64,000 nucleotides of DNA from Ruegeria_C sp041537905. GTDB taxonomy: Bacteria; Pseudomonadota; Alphaproteobacteria; Rhodobacterales; Rhodobacteraceae. Shown here in pieces: positions 36,522 through 45,231 of the stretch; positions within the stretch are counted from its first letter, which is position 1, and every line of letters begins with the position of its first letter. Where the stretch lies: NCBI RefSeq assembly GCF_041537905.1, contig NZ_JBGRUO010000025.1, forward strand, positions 14,727 through 78,726, given 5' to 3'. The notes beneath the pieces were generated by a model, which had not been told where the DNA came from, made no database searches, and worked only from the letters and a program-made list of their open reading frames with translations. Made by a program: the position numbers and the translations under genes.

Positions 36522-37313
36522 TTATCCTCCGAACATGACGGGATAGATGAGAAGTGTGAGACCGCCCGCGATCAGCGCGAAGCCCATGGGGCGCGTGATC
36601 ACATGGCCGATCTGCGGCAGTTTTTCGAGCACCATGAACAGCGTCGCGAGCCCCATCCACAACAGGCTCATGACCCCGCCAACAAAACCAAGCGCCATGA
36701 AGCCCCAGCAGCAGCCCACACAGAACGCGCCGAGGCCCAGCCCCATGCGCAGCCCGCCGCCAAAGCCGGTGCGCCAGTGGCCCAGAAAATACATCATCGG
36801 CGCGTGGCAGACGCCATGGCAGACCTCTTTGGCGCGGGTGAACTGGAACGCGCCTACGACGATCAGCAGGCCGCCCGCGACCAGTGGTGATTTGGCAATG
36901 CCCAGCATGTCGACCACGCCGCCAAAGAGCAGCGCCAGCTGCACGCCGGTGATCAGCGCGGCAAAGCCAACCCAGACGAGGAGATACCCGCTCACCACAC
37001 CCAGCCAGCCGACCCGCGTGCCATCCGCGCTGACCATCAGGTCCTCATAGCTGCGCAGCGTCGGCACCAGCGTAGGCAGCATCATCGCCGCCATCATCAC
37101 CGCCCACATCCAAAAGAGCGGGCCGAACTCGGCCATGGGCATCACCATGTCCATGCGCGGATCCATCGCGGCCATCGCCTGCCCCATCGGTCCGGGTCGC
37201 CCGATCAGGTCCAGATCCATCTCGACGCTCATGGAATACAGCACCCACCACGCCCACAGGATCAGGCCGTAAAAGCCAAGCCACAAAATGCTGCGTAACG
37301 ATCCTGCCGACAC
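36522..37313 (-). CDS. DUF2182 membrane protein (predicted metal-binding)
   Basis: A 263-residue membrane protein with about seven hydrophobic segments and clusters of Met, His and Cys: MDPRMDMVMPMAEFGPLFWM, KEVCHGVCHAPMMYFLGHW and FCVGCCWGFMALGF. These are the DUF2182 motifs thought to bind a metal such as copper. The GTG at 37313 is preferred because GGGAGGG lies 5 bases before it; the longer TTG start at 37346 would run into the operator region. It heads the DUF2182-DUF1326-DinB-dmdA group. Confidence 0.8.
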   Translation of the reverse strand: MSAGSLRSILWLGFYGLILWAWWVLYSMSVEMDLDLIGRPGPMGQAMAAMDPRMDMVMPMAEFGPLFWMWAVMMAAMMLPTLVPTLRSYEDLMVSADGTRVGWLGVVSGYLLVWVGFAALITGVQLALLFGGVVDMLGIAKSPLVAGGLLIVVGAFQFTRAKEVCHGVCHAPMMYFLGHWRTGFGGGLRMGLGLGAFCVGCCWGFMALGFVGGVMSLLWMGLATLFMVLEKLPQIGHVITRPMGFALIAGGLTLLIYPVMFGG

Positions 37314-37344
37314 GTGTCCCTCCCCGACTCGGTCCTTGCAAATC

Positions 37345-37371
37345 AAATGTCAGACTTTTAAATGTCAGACA
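37345..37371. promoter_or_regulatory. Tandem GntR/FCD operator candidate
   Basis: AAATGTCAGAC occurs twice with a 15-base period. The second copy extends to the perfect palindrome TGTCAGACA (37363-37371), a pattern like FadR-subfamily GntR sites. It lies between the divergent DUF2182 and GntR genes, so it could control both. Confidence 0.55.
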
Positions 37372-37392
37372 AATAAAATCTGAGCTTGTCCC

Positions 37393-38130
37393 GTGAAAAT
37401 CGACCCCAAGAAACCCGCCGACCTTTCCGCCCAGATCGCGGGCGCGATCCGCGATGCCATCATCGGTGGCGATCTGATCGTGGATGAGCGCCTGCCATCC
37501 GAGGCCGAACTGGCCGATCATTTCAACGTCTCGCGCCCTACCGTACGTGAGGCGCTGAAACGGCTGGCCGCGCAATCGCTGATCCGCACCCAACGCGGCG
37601 CCAGCGGCGGGGCCTTCGTCAATCGGCTGAGCTTCGAGGATGCCTATGCCCAGCAGATCACCACCTCGACGCTCCTGCTCAGTATGAACGCGGTCAGCTT
37701 TGATACGGCGTGTGAGGCGCGGTTTGCGCTGGAACGGGCCTGCGCACCGCTCTCGGCGCAGCGCCGCAGCGCCGATCATCTGGCGACGATGCGGGCCGAG
37801 ATTCACCGCCAGCAACAACCCGGCCTGACCGATGAGGCCTTCTGCGCCTCGGACGTGGCGGTGCACCGGGCGCTGGTCGATGGCGCGGGCAACCCGGTGC
37901 TGTCCTATCAACTGGCGGGCGCGGTCGAGGCGATGCAGCCGCTGATGAACATGATCACCTTCAGCGCCCGCTCGCGCGAAGAGATCGTCGCCATGCATAC
38001 CGAGCTGACCGACGCGATCGAGGCGGGCGACGGACCGACCGCCGATACGGTTCTGGTTCGGCTCGAAGACTATACCCGCACTCTCGCGCGAAATGTGATG
38101 GCCGCGCGCGCCGCCAAGGCATCCTCTTGA
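37393..38130 (+). CDS. GntR-family regulator with FCD domain
   Basis: A 245-residue regulator. The N-terminal winged helix (about 15-75) includes LPSEAELADHFNVSRPTVREALKRLAAQSLI, and the C-terminal FCD ligand domain (about 95-225) has metal-site-type Asp/His residues (DVAVHRALVDGAGNPVLSYQL and MHTELTDAI). The ligand is probably an organic acid, as in related regulators. Divergent from the DUF2182 cluster across the TGTCAGACA repeats. Confidence 0.88.
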   Translation: MKIDPKKPADLSAQIAGAIRDAIIGGDLIVDERLPSEAELADHFNVSRPTVREALKRLAAQSLIRTQRGASGGAFVNRLSFEDAYAQQITTSTLLLSMNAVSFDTACEARFALERACAPLSAQRRSADHLATMRAEIHRQQQPGLTDEAFCASDVAVHRALVDGAGNPVLSYQLAGAVEAMQPLMNMITFSARSREEIVAMHTELTDAIEAGDGPTADTVLVRLEDYTRTLARNVMAARAAKASS

Positions 38131-38188
38131 ACCCGCGCTGAAAATCCGCTTTGTCTCGCCGCAAGTAACACGCAGGCGGAGACAGAAC

Positions 38189-38827
38189 ATGCGCCCCACC
38201 GATCAGTTGAAACAGGCCGTGGCCGAGGACTGGCAGGCCGCCACGACCCATGCCTTTTGCCGCGAACTGTCTGACGGCACGCTGCCGCTGGACAAGATGC
38301 GCTGGTATCTGCAGCAGGACTACCAATTCGTGGACGGGTTCGTGCGCCTGCTGGCCAGCGCCATCGCCCATGCCCCCAGCCTGGCTGATTCGATTCCGGC
38401 GGCGCAGTTCCTGGCCGTCATCACGGGCCCCGAGAACACCTATTTCCTGCGCAGCCTTGAGGCATTGGATAGCGCCCCCGGCACGGACCCCGCCCCGGTA
38501 ACCCGCGCCTTTCAGGACCTGATGGCCGAAGCCGCAGCGTCGGGCCGGTACGAAAACATGCTGGCAGTGCTGGTCGTGGCCGAATGGATCTATCTGGACT
38601 GGGCCACGCCGGAAAACCCGCCATCGGACGATCTGCCTTTCTGGTTCGCCGAATGGATCACCCTGCATGCAGGCGATGGGTTCGAGGCGGTCGTGGCCTA
38701 TCTACGCGATCAATTGGACAAGGTCTGGCCCGATCTGACCCCCGAGGCACAGGCAGAGGTCACCCGACTCTTCAACCGTGCCGTCGAGCTGGAGCGTGCT
38801 TTCTTCGACAGCGCCTATGCCGCCTAG
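38189..38827 (+). CDS. TenA-family protein
   Basis: A 212-residue helical protein of the TenA/thiaminase II family (FCRELSDGTLPLDKMRWYLQ and the following DYQFVDGF). The usual catalytic Cys of TenA_C enzymes is not at the expected place; a Glu-type (TenA_E) site is likely. Such proteins hydrolyse degraded thiamine pyrimidines. No thiamine genes or TPP riboswitch are nearby, so the role is uncertain. Confidence 0.82.
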   Translation: MRPTDQLKQAVAEDWQAATTHAFCRELSDGTLPLDKMRWYLQQDYQFVDGFVRLLASAIAHAPSLADSIPAAQFLAVITGPENTYFLRSLEALDSAPGTDPAPVTRAFQDLMAEAAASGRYENMLAVLVVAEWIYLDWATPENPPSDDLPFWFAEWITLHAGDGFEAVVAYLRDQLDKVWPDLTPEAQAEVTRLFNRAVELERAFFDSAYAA

Positions 38828-38965
38828 CCCGGCGCAAGAGTTCGAATGGTCGCAACATCCGGGTGTTAGTTCAGCGCCGGCACCCAAGAGGGGCAAAAGG
38901 CGACCTGCGCGGCAAAGCCAGCGCAGGTCTGGTCTCTACTTAGATTTGCTGGTTAGGACTGCGCC

Positions 38966-38988
38966 GCCGTGCCAACTTACGGCACGGC
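38966..38988 (+). terminator. Hairpin after tenA
   Basis: An 8-bp stem GCCGTGCC/GGCACGGC with a 7-base loop, about 140 bases after the TenA stop. No T-run follows, so terminator function is tentative. Confidence 0.35.
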
Positions 38989-39254
38989 AAGACCATGGAC
39001 CTCGTCCCCCTTAGACTTACCAGCCACAGGACAATAACCGTTAATGGGGCCTCGAAAAAGAGCGCTTAGGTTGAGCGGGCGGGTTTGGCCGTAATTTGGT
39101 GACATCTCAGCAACAATCCATCTTGAGTTGATCTCATTGTCTTTGAAACCGGGCTCAATTGGTCTCGATTCGCCGTTTCGGAGCAGGTTTCACAAAATCG
39201 AGAGCCACGCCGCTTCATGCCTGGATTTTCAGCGTGTCCCGTCATCTCAGGGGT
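38989..39254. other. Intergenic region upstream of ssrA
   Basis: With the preceding bases from 38828 this makes about 430 bases without a supported gene. Apart from the 38966 hairpin no repeat or coding signal was seen. Confidence 0.45.
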
Positions 39255-39282
39255 TTGCATCCGCAGGGCATGCGCTTATATT
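39255..39282 (+). promoter_or_regulatory. Promoter of ssrA
   Basis: TTGCAT (39255-39260) and TATATT (39277-39282) with a 16-base spacer. This places the transcript start near 39289, exactly where the first tmRNA hairpin (GTTCCC-TC-GGGAAC) begins. Confidence 0.65.
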
Positions 39283-39288
39283 CGGTCT

Positions 39289-39600
39289 GTTCCCTCGGGA
39301 ACTATGGACATAAACGCGCTCGTAATAAACGGATCGGACCCGGGGGCGGTACCCGGCGACTCCACCAAACATCCTTCATTTGGGGATCATGGGGTCGAAA
39401 CAGGATCGACGGACGTCTAAAGGGGTTAGCTTTGTCTCGGCGGGGTGCCACCGTATCGGCCCGAACAGTACAATTGCAAATGACAATCGTGCTCCGGTTG
39501 CCGTTGCTGCGTAAGCAGTAACCAAACCGAAACTTAAGCCCTTGCGCCTAGCCGCGTAAGGCGGGGTTCGCAGGTACCTGGCAACAGAAACCTGCATTTC
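39289..39600 (+). ncRNA. ssrA: Circularly permuted two-piece tmRNA (ssrA)
   Basis: The acceptor piece comes first (about 39289-39367): a 5' hairpin, a T arm (GGACCCGGGGGCGGTACCCG region) and an end in CGACTCC-ACCA. A short intervening sequence (39368-39390) is removed. The coding piece starts with GGGGTCG at 39391, which pairs perfectly (one G-U) with CGACTCC to rebuild the acceptor stem, then runs through AGGATCGACGG to the tag frame at 39476-39514 (ANDNRAPVAVAA, stop TAA). It ends about 39600 after a GCAGGT/ACCTGC helix. The RNA rescues stalled ribosomes and tags their products for proteolysis. The 3' end is approximate. Confidence 0.92.
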
Positions 39601-39695
39601 CTCATACATATCGCAGATTTTGCGCAAAAACTGCGGCGCATATTCAGGATTTGTTCACCACTTGGCTTCACAGTGACGACGCGCTGGAGGTGAAC

Positions 39696-40127
39696 ATGAC
39701 AAAATCAGATATCTTGAAGCAATGGTATGACCGGGTCTGGGTGCAGGGCGATCTGGATGCGATAGATCAGTTTTTTGCCCCTGAAACCGCGGCTGAGGGG
39801 ATCATTCCCGAGATGCAGGTGGGCGCGGATGATTTTCGCGATCTGGTCACCGCGTTCCGCTTTCATGTTGGGGACATCCGCGTCGATATGCCCAAAACCA
39901 TCGAAAACGGTGATTGGGTGGCCGCGATCCTGCATGTGAACACCTCGCGGGCCGATAATGGCGCGCCGATCGAGGTCACAGGTCAGGTGATGGCGCGGTT
40001 CAAGGACGATAAGGTGGTCGAGGCCTATAACCAGTTCGACTTCGTCTCACTGTTCGAACAATTGGGACAGTTCCCCGCCGATACGCTGCCGGTCTGCATG
40101 ACAGGCCAACAGCTCGACTGGGCCTGA
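39696..40127 (+). CDS. NTF2-like/SnoaL-fold protein
   Basis: A 143-residue protein of the nuclear-transport-factor-2/polyketide-cyclase-like fold (DILKQWYDRVWVQGDLDAID, then FRFHVGDIRVDMPKTIENGD and KVVEAYNQFDFVSLFEQLG). The ATG at 39696 has GGAGG 6 bases upstream. Substrate and function unknown. It lies about 100 bases after ssrA. Confidence 0.78.
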   Translation: MTKSDILKQWYDRVWVQGDLDAIDQFFAPETAAEGIIPEMQVGADDFRDLVTAFRFHVGDIRVDMPKTIENGDWVAAILHVNTSRADNGAPIEVTGQVMARFKDDKVVEAYNQFDFVSLFEQLGQFPADTLPVCMTGQQLDWA

Positions 40128-40259
40128 GGCGGGGGCAGCGGGCGGATCGCTTGACAAGGATGGGCCAATTGCCTTTTGCTATGCGCAGGGGGCCAGCGAA
40201 CGCCCCGTGAGGCGCCAGCTCAAGTTTCGCATGTTTCCAGAACCGCAAGGATTCATGCC

Positions 40260-41075
40260 ATGGCTGCACCCAATGAAATCACCGTCCCGCAACTGCTGCG
40301 CCTGATCGGTACGCCGCAGGCCCCGGTTGTTATAGATATCCGTATCGACCCCGATTTCGAGGCCGATCCGTTCCTGATCCCCGGCGCCATCCGCCATCCC
40401 CATGACGATATCGAAGGGCTGAAACACCGCCTGAACGGGCGCGCCTGCGTCATCCTCTGCCAGAAGGGTCTCAAGCTCAGCCAGGGGTTGGCGGCGTGGC
40501 TGCGCAATGACGGGTTGGCTGCAGAATACCTCAAGGGCGGCATGTTTGCCTGGCGCGACCATGAGGGCGCGCCGCGTATCCCGGCGGGCAAACGCCCCGA
40601 CCCGGTGGCGGGCAGCACGCTCTGGGTGACCCGCCACCGGCCCAAGATCGACCGCGTCGCCTGCCCCTGGCTGATCCGCCGCTTCGTCGACCCCGAAGCG
40701 CGGTTCCTGTTCGTTGCACCCGCCGAGGTCGCTGGTGTAGCGGAACGCTTTGGCGCAACGCCCTTCGATATGGAGGATGTGTTCTGGAGCCATCGCGGCC
40801 CCAACTGCACCTTCGACACGATGCTGGACGAATTCCAGCTTCGCACCGAGGCGCTTGATCGCCTTGCAACCGTCGTGCGCGGAGCCGATACAAACCGCCA
40901 TGACCTCGCGCCCGAGGCAGCGGGGTTGCTGGCGCTGTCGGTGGGTCTGTCGCGCCAGTACCGCGACGACCACCAGCAGCTCAACGCGGGCATGGCGCTT
41001 TATGACGCGCTCTATCGCTGGGCGCGGGATGGTCAGGGCGAAAGCCATGACTGGCCTGCGGACCGCCGCCCATGA
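40260..41075 (+). CDS. chrB: Rhodanese-ChrB fusion protein (chromate resistance)
   Basis: A 271-residue protein. Residues 1-105 are a rhodanese-type domain with active-site Cys 67 in VILCQKGLKLS. Residues about 115-265 are a ChrB C-terminal domain (LWVTRHRPKIDRVACPWLIRRF, then FDTMLDEFQL). ChrB-type proteins act with the ChrA pump in chromate resistance, some as chromate-sensing regulators; here the usual N-terminal part is replaced by rhodanese. AAGGA precedes the ATG at 40260, and the stop overlaps chrA by 4 bases. Confidence 0.82.
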   Translation: MAAPNEITVPQLLRLIGTPQAPVVIDIRIDPDFEADPFLIPGAIRHPHDDIEGLKHRLNGRACVILCQKGLKLSQGLAAWLRNDGLAAEYLKGGMFAWRDHEGAPRIPAGKRPDPVAGSTLWVTRHRPKIDRVACPWLIRRFVDPEARFLFVAPAEVAGVAERFGATPFDMEDVFWSHRGPNCTFDTMLDEFQLRTEALDRLATVVRGADTNRHDLAPEAAGLLALSVGLSRQYRDDHQQLNAGMALYDALYRWARDGQGESHDWPADRRP

Positions 41076-42322
41076 CAGTGCCCACATACGCGGAAATGGT
41101 CCGGGTGTTTGGCCGGATCGGGTTGCTGTCCTTCGGCGGCCCCGCAGCACAGATCGCGCTGATGGAACGCGAGTTGGTCGAGGAACGCCCCTGGCTGGAA
41201 GAGCGCAGTTTCTTGCGCGCGCTTTCGCTCTGCATGCTACTGCCGGGGCCGGAAGCAATGCAGCTTGCCACCTATTGCGGCTGGCGGCTGCGTGGCGTGC
41301 CGGGCGGGCTGCTGGCCGGGTTGCTGTTCGTGTTGCCCGGTGCGGCGATCATCGCCTGTCTGGTCGGGCTTTACGCGACCTATGGCGAGTTGCCGCTGGT
41401 GCAGTCTGTCTTTCTGGGCGTGAAAGCGGCGGTGGTGGTTATCGTGCTGCAAGCGCTGCGCAATCTGGCGCGGCGGGCGCTGTCAGGTACGACAGATTAC
41501 GTGATCGCCGGGCTGGGCTTTCTGGCGCTCTTTGCGCTCAACCTGCCCTTCCCGCTTGTCATCGCTGCGGCCGCGCTCTGGGGGCTGCTGAGCGCACAGC
41601 CCGGGCCGCAGCCCGACCGACCGCCCAAGCAGGCAGCGCGCCCGCTGCAAACGCTTTGCCTCTGGTCCGCGATCTGGCTTCTGCCCCTCATCGCGCTCAG
41701 CTTCAGCGGTCAAACCCTGCTGGCTGAGATCGGCTGGTTCTTTGCGAAACTCGCGGTGGTCACCTTTGGCGGCGCCTATGCGGTGTTGGCCTATATGACC
41801 CAGGCCGTGGTGCAGGAGTTTAACTGGATTTCAACCGCGCAGATGATCGATGCGCTGGGACTGGCGGAGACCACCCCCGGCCCGCTGATCCTGGTCACTC
41901 AGTTCGTGGCCATGCTGACCGGGCAGCTACAGGGCGGTGCGGGTCTGGCGCTGCTGGCGGGTCTGGTGGCGCTCTGGGCCACTTTTGCGCCCTGCTTCCT
42001 GTGGATATTCCTCGCCGCCCCCTATCTGGACCGGATCGCCGCGCAGCCGCGTCTGGCCGCTGCGCTGCGCGCCATCAGCGCGGCGGTGGTGGGCGTGATC
42101 CTGAACCTGTCGATCTGGTTTGCGCTGCATGTCCTGTTCGGGAGTGTCAACAAGGATGCCACGGCGCTGATCAGCCTGCCCCTGCCCGATCCCGCCACGT
42201 TCAATCCGCACGCGGCGGTGATGATCCTTGCTGCAATGGCCATCATGTGGGGATTGAAACAGGGATTGGGCCGCACCCTGTCCCTGCTCGCGCTGGCCGG
42301 GGCCGCAAGCCACTATATTTGA
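41072..42322 (+). CDS. chrA: Chromate efflux transporter ChrA
   Basis: A 416-residue long-chain CHR-family transporter with two homologous halves. The first half has FGRIGLLSFGGPAAQIALME and LLPGPEAMQLATYCGW; the second has FFAKLAVVTFGGAYAVLAYM and LAETTPGPLILVTQFVA. It exports chromate. Translationally coupled to the rhodanese-ChrB gene. Confidence 0.92.
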   Translation: MTVPTYAEMVRVFGRIGLLSFGGPAAQIALMERELVEERPWLEERSFLRALSLCMLLPGPEAMQLATYCGWRLRGVPGGLLAGLLFVLPGAAIIACLVGLYATYGELPLVQSVFLGVKAAVVVIVLQALRNLARRALSGTTDYVIAGLGFLALFALNLPFPLVIAAAALWGLLSAQPGPQPDRPPKQAARPLQTLCLWSAIWLLPLIALSFSGQTLLAEIGWFFAKLAVVTFGGAYAVLAYMTQAVVQEFNWISTAQMIDALGLAETTPGPLILVTQFVAMLTGQLQGGAGLALLAGLVALWATFAPCFLWIFLAAPYLDRIAAQPRLAAALRAISAAVVGVILNLSIWFALHVLFGSVNKDATALISLPLPDPATFNPHAAVMILAAMAIMWGLKQGLGRTLSLLALAGAASHYI

Positions 42323-42399
42323 TGGCGCAACACCGCGCCTGCTCTTTTGTTTCCCTCCGAATCCCGTATGTTGGGCTTAACACCAGTCGGGAATGAAAC

Positions 42400-42879
42400 A
42401 TGTCGCAAACCATTGACTATGGGAACCTGATGCACACCGCCATGCGCGGCCTCATCAAATCGGTGCTGCAGGATGTGGCCGAGCGCGGCCTGCCCGGCGC
42501 GCATCACTTCTTCATCACGTTCGACACCACCCATCCCGACGCGCAGCTGGCCGACTGGCTCAGCGACCGCTACCCGGGTGAAATGACCGTTGTCATGCAG
42601 CATTGGTATGAAAACCTGCTGGTGGGAGATGAGGGGTTCGGCGTGACGCTGAATTTCGGCGACTCGCCCGAACCGCTCTATATCCCCTATGACGCCATCA
42701 AGACCTTCGTTGATCCCTCGGTGGAGTTTGGCCTGCGCTTCGAATCGCCCTCCGACGAGGAAGACGAAGAGCATGACGCAGAGATCGTCCTCACCGCTGA
42801 TGAGGTGGAGGAGGCTGACGCGCCCGAGGAGGTCAAGCCCGATGCCGAGATCGTCTCGCTGGACAGTTTCCGCAAGTAA
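42400..42879 (+). CDS. sspB: SspB-family ClpXP adaptor
   Basis: A 159-residue alphaproteobacterial SspB-like adaptor. The substrate-binding domain (1 to about 115: DYGNLMHTAMRGLIKSVL, HHFFITFDT, LPYD-equivalent IPYDAIKTFVDPSVEFGL) is followed by an acidic linker and a short C-terminal VSLDSFRK tail that would dock ClpX. It delivers ssrA-tagged proteins to ClpXP; the ssrA gene is about 3 kb upstream. Confidence 0.88.
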   Translation: MSQTIDYGNLMHTAMRGLIKSVLQDVAERGLPGAHHFFITFDTTHPDAQLADWLSDRYPGEMTVVMQHWYENLLVGDEGFGVTLNFGDSPEPLYIPYDAIKTFVDPSVEFGLRFESPSDEEDEEHDAEIVLTADEVEEADAPEEVKPDAEIVSLDSFRK

Positions 42880-42891
42880 CGACGTCCGGCG

Positions 42892-43446
42892 CTATCTCTT
42901 TTCCAGCATGGTGTTGATCGACCGCTCGGGCACCCCGTCGCGCACCCGCGAGAAATTCAGGTCCAGCCCGTCCCCGGTCAGGGTCCGGTCAAATTGCTGC
43001 ATCTCGTAGCCGCCGGCATCGTCGATGAACAGGGAATAGACCGTCAGCGTATCCCCCCATATGCGGCCCCAGACAAAGGGCTCGCCTTTCATCGGGTCAA
43101 GCTGCACCTCATGCCCAAAGACATTGCGTTTCATGGCGGCGGAAAAGACGTCACTGCGGTCCGTTGGAATGAAATCGATGGAAAAGGTCTGCTCCTTGAC
43201 CCGGCCATCATGTTTGAACGCGACGGTTTTCCAACTCACGTTGAAACCATTGCTGGTTTCGGAAATCGATACACTCATATCCCGGGATTCTAGCGTTCCA
43301 TCTGATTTGAGCATTTCCGCCGATCCGATGTAGTCTCCGACAAAATCAGCGATATCTGCCGCAAGCGCGGCCCGCGCCAGCAGCATCAGCGCGACAAGCA
43401 TGGACCCCGCCAGGGACAGCATTCGGGATAGGGCAGATGCAGGCAT
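42892..43446 (-). CDS. Secreted hypothetical protein
   Basis: A 184-residue protein with a signal peptide (about 1-29, ending ALAA). The mature part is a beta-rich domain (DFVGDYIGSAEM, later EPFVWGRIWGDTLTVYSL), lipocalin- or calycin-like in pattern but not assignable. The ATG at 43446 has GGAGGAG upstream. Convergent with sspB. No function known. Confidence 0.7.
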   Translation of the reverse strand: MPASALSRMLSLAGSMLVALMLLARAALAADIADFVGDYIGSAEMLKSDGTLESRDMSVSISETSNGFNVSWKTVAFKHDGRVKEQTFSIDFIPTDRSDVFSAAMKRNVFGHEVQLDPMKGEPFVWGRIWGDTLTVYSLFIDDAGGYEMQQFDRTLTGDGLDLNFSRVRDGVPERSINTMLEKR

Positions 43447-43651
43447 GACGCTCCTCCGGTCGCTCACCTGCTCATCTTACCGGACTGCGCGCCCTCGGCA
43501 ATCGAAAGCGGGTTTATTTTGACTTAATCTGCGGTCGACTCCACCTATACCTCGGATCGGGTTGCAACTAAGGTGCGCGCGACTGACCCGTTGTTTTTGG
43601 TCTCCGGGCCTTGTACACGGCATGCAACGGCATACAATACGGAGTGACGAA

Positions 43652-45046
43652 ATGTCTCAAACGCGCACCGAAACCGACAGCTTTGGCCCGCTTGAGGTTC
43701 CTGCGGATAAGTACTGGGGCGCGCAGACGCAGCGGTCGATCATGAATTTCCCCATCGGCTGGGAAAAGCAGCCCGTGGCCATCGTGCGCGCGCTGGGCGT
43801 GATCAAACAGGCCTGTGCTATGGCCAACAAGGCCAGCGGCAAGCTGGACGCGACGCGGGGTGATGCGATCATCCAGGCCGCCAGCGAGGTTATCGCAGGC
43901 AAGTTCGACGACAACTTCCCGCTGGTGGTTTGGCAGACCGGCTCTGGCACGCAATCGAACATGAACTCCAACGAGGTGATCGCCAACCGAGCCATCGAAA
44001 TCCTTGGCGGCGTGATCGGGTCGAAAGACCCGGTGCATCCTAATGATCATTGCAATATGGGGCAAAGCTCCAACGACACTTTCCCCACCGCGATGCATAT
44101 CGCCACCGCGATGAGCGTGCGCGACGTGCTGCTACCGGGGTTGAACAAACTCGCCGAAGGCCTTGAAAAGAAATCGGAAGAATTCCGTGACATCATCAAG
44201 ATCGGCCGCACCCACACGCAGGACGCGACACCGCTGACGCTGGGCCAGGAATTTGGCGGCTACGCCCATCAGATCCGTCAGGGCATCGCCCGCGTCGAAG
44301 CCGCCATGCCCGGCATCTATGAGCTGGCGCAAGGCGGCACTGCTGTGGGGACCGGGCTGAACACGCAAGTTGGCTGGGGTGAAACAGTCGCGGCCAACAT
44401 GGCCGAGATCACCGGCCTGCCCTTCGTCACCGCCCCCAACAAGTTCGAGGCGCTGGCCGCCCATGACGCAATGGTGTTCCTGTCCGGTGCCCTCGCGACG
44501 GTTGCGGGGTCCTGCTACAAGATCGCCAATGACATCCGCTTTCTGGGCTCCGGCCCGCGCTCGGGTCTGGGCGAGCTGATCCTGCCGGAAAACGAACCCG
44601 GCTCGTCGATCATGCCCGGCAAGGTGAACCCGACCCAGGCCGAGGCACTGACGCAGGTAGCGGCCCATGTGATGGGCAATGACGCGGCGATCAAATTCGC
44701 AGGCTCGCAGGGCCATTTCGAACTGAACGTCTATAACCCGATGATGTCCTATAACCTGTTGCAATCCATCCAGCTTCTGGGCGACGCGACCGACAGCTTC
44801 ACCGAGCGGATGCTGAACGGTATTCAGGCCAACGAGCCGCGCATCGACAAGCTGATGAAGGAAAGCCTGATGCTGGTGACGGCTCTGGCCCCGACCATCG
44901 GCTATGACAACGCCACCAAAGTGGCCAAGACCGCGCATAAGAACGGCACAACCCTCAAGGAAGAGGCCATCGCGCTTGGCTTTGTTGATGAAGCCACCTT
45001 TGATGCCGTCGTCCGCCCCGAGCAGATGATCGGCCCGGAAGACTAA
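43652..45046 (+). CDS. fumC: Fumarate hydratase class II
   Basis: A 464-residue iron-free fumarase of the TCA cycle. Motifs: GTQSNMNSNEVIANRA, the catalytic region GRTHTQDATPLTLGQE and the signature GSSIMPGKVNPTQ. The ATG at 43652 has GGAG 7 bases upstream and gives the normal family length; the open frame continues upstream to 43562 without family sequence. Confidence 0.95.
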   Translation: MSQTRTETDSFGPLEVPADKYWGAQTQRSIMNFPIGWEKQPVAIVRALGVIKQACAMANKASGKLDATRGDAIIQAASEVIAGKFDDNFPLVVWQTGSGTQSNMNSNEVIANRAIEILGGVIGSKDPVHPNDHCNMGQSSNDTFPTAMHIATAMSVRDVLLPGLNKLAEGLEKKSEEFRDIIKIGRTHTQDATPLTLGQEFGGYAHQIRQGIARVEAAMPGIYELAQGGTAVGTGLNTQVGWGETVAANMAEITGLPFVTAPNKFEALAAHDAMVFLSGALATVAGSCYKIANDIRFLGSGPRSGLGELILPENEPGSSIMPGKVNPTQAEALTQVAAHVMGNDAAIKFAGSQGHFELNVYNPMMSYNLLQSIQLLGDATDSFTERMLNGIQANEPRIDKLMKESLMLVTALAPTIGYDNATKVAKTAHKNGTTLKEEAIALGFVDEATFDAVVRPEQMIGPED

Positions 45047-45055
45047 AGGCTTACA

Positions 45056-45084
45056 GGCAAGACCCGGTCACATCGGGTCTTGCC
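45056..45084 (+). terminator. Hairpin terminator after fumC
   Basis: Perfect 11-bp stem GGCAAGACCCG/CGGGTCTTGCC with a 7-base loop, 10 bases after the fumC stop. No T-run follows. Confidence 0.65.
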
Positions 45085-45231
45085 GGATCGATCTGCCAGA
45101 CGCGACGGATCGATAAAACTCTCGTGAGTTGCCCTAATGCTGACAGGATTCAGTATTCCTCACCATAATTTGGCGATAATTCCCTGCTAGCCTCCGCGAA
45201 ACGACGAATTTGTGCAGTTTAAAGAGTACAT

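Noticed and set aside
39159..39521. An open frame of 120 codons across the ssrA region
   Set aside because: It coincides with the structured tmRNA pieces and its end only overlaps the tag frame by chance; no SD or family features.
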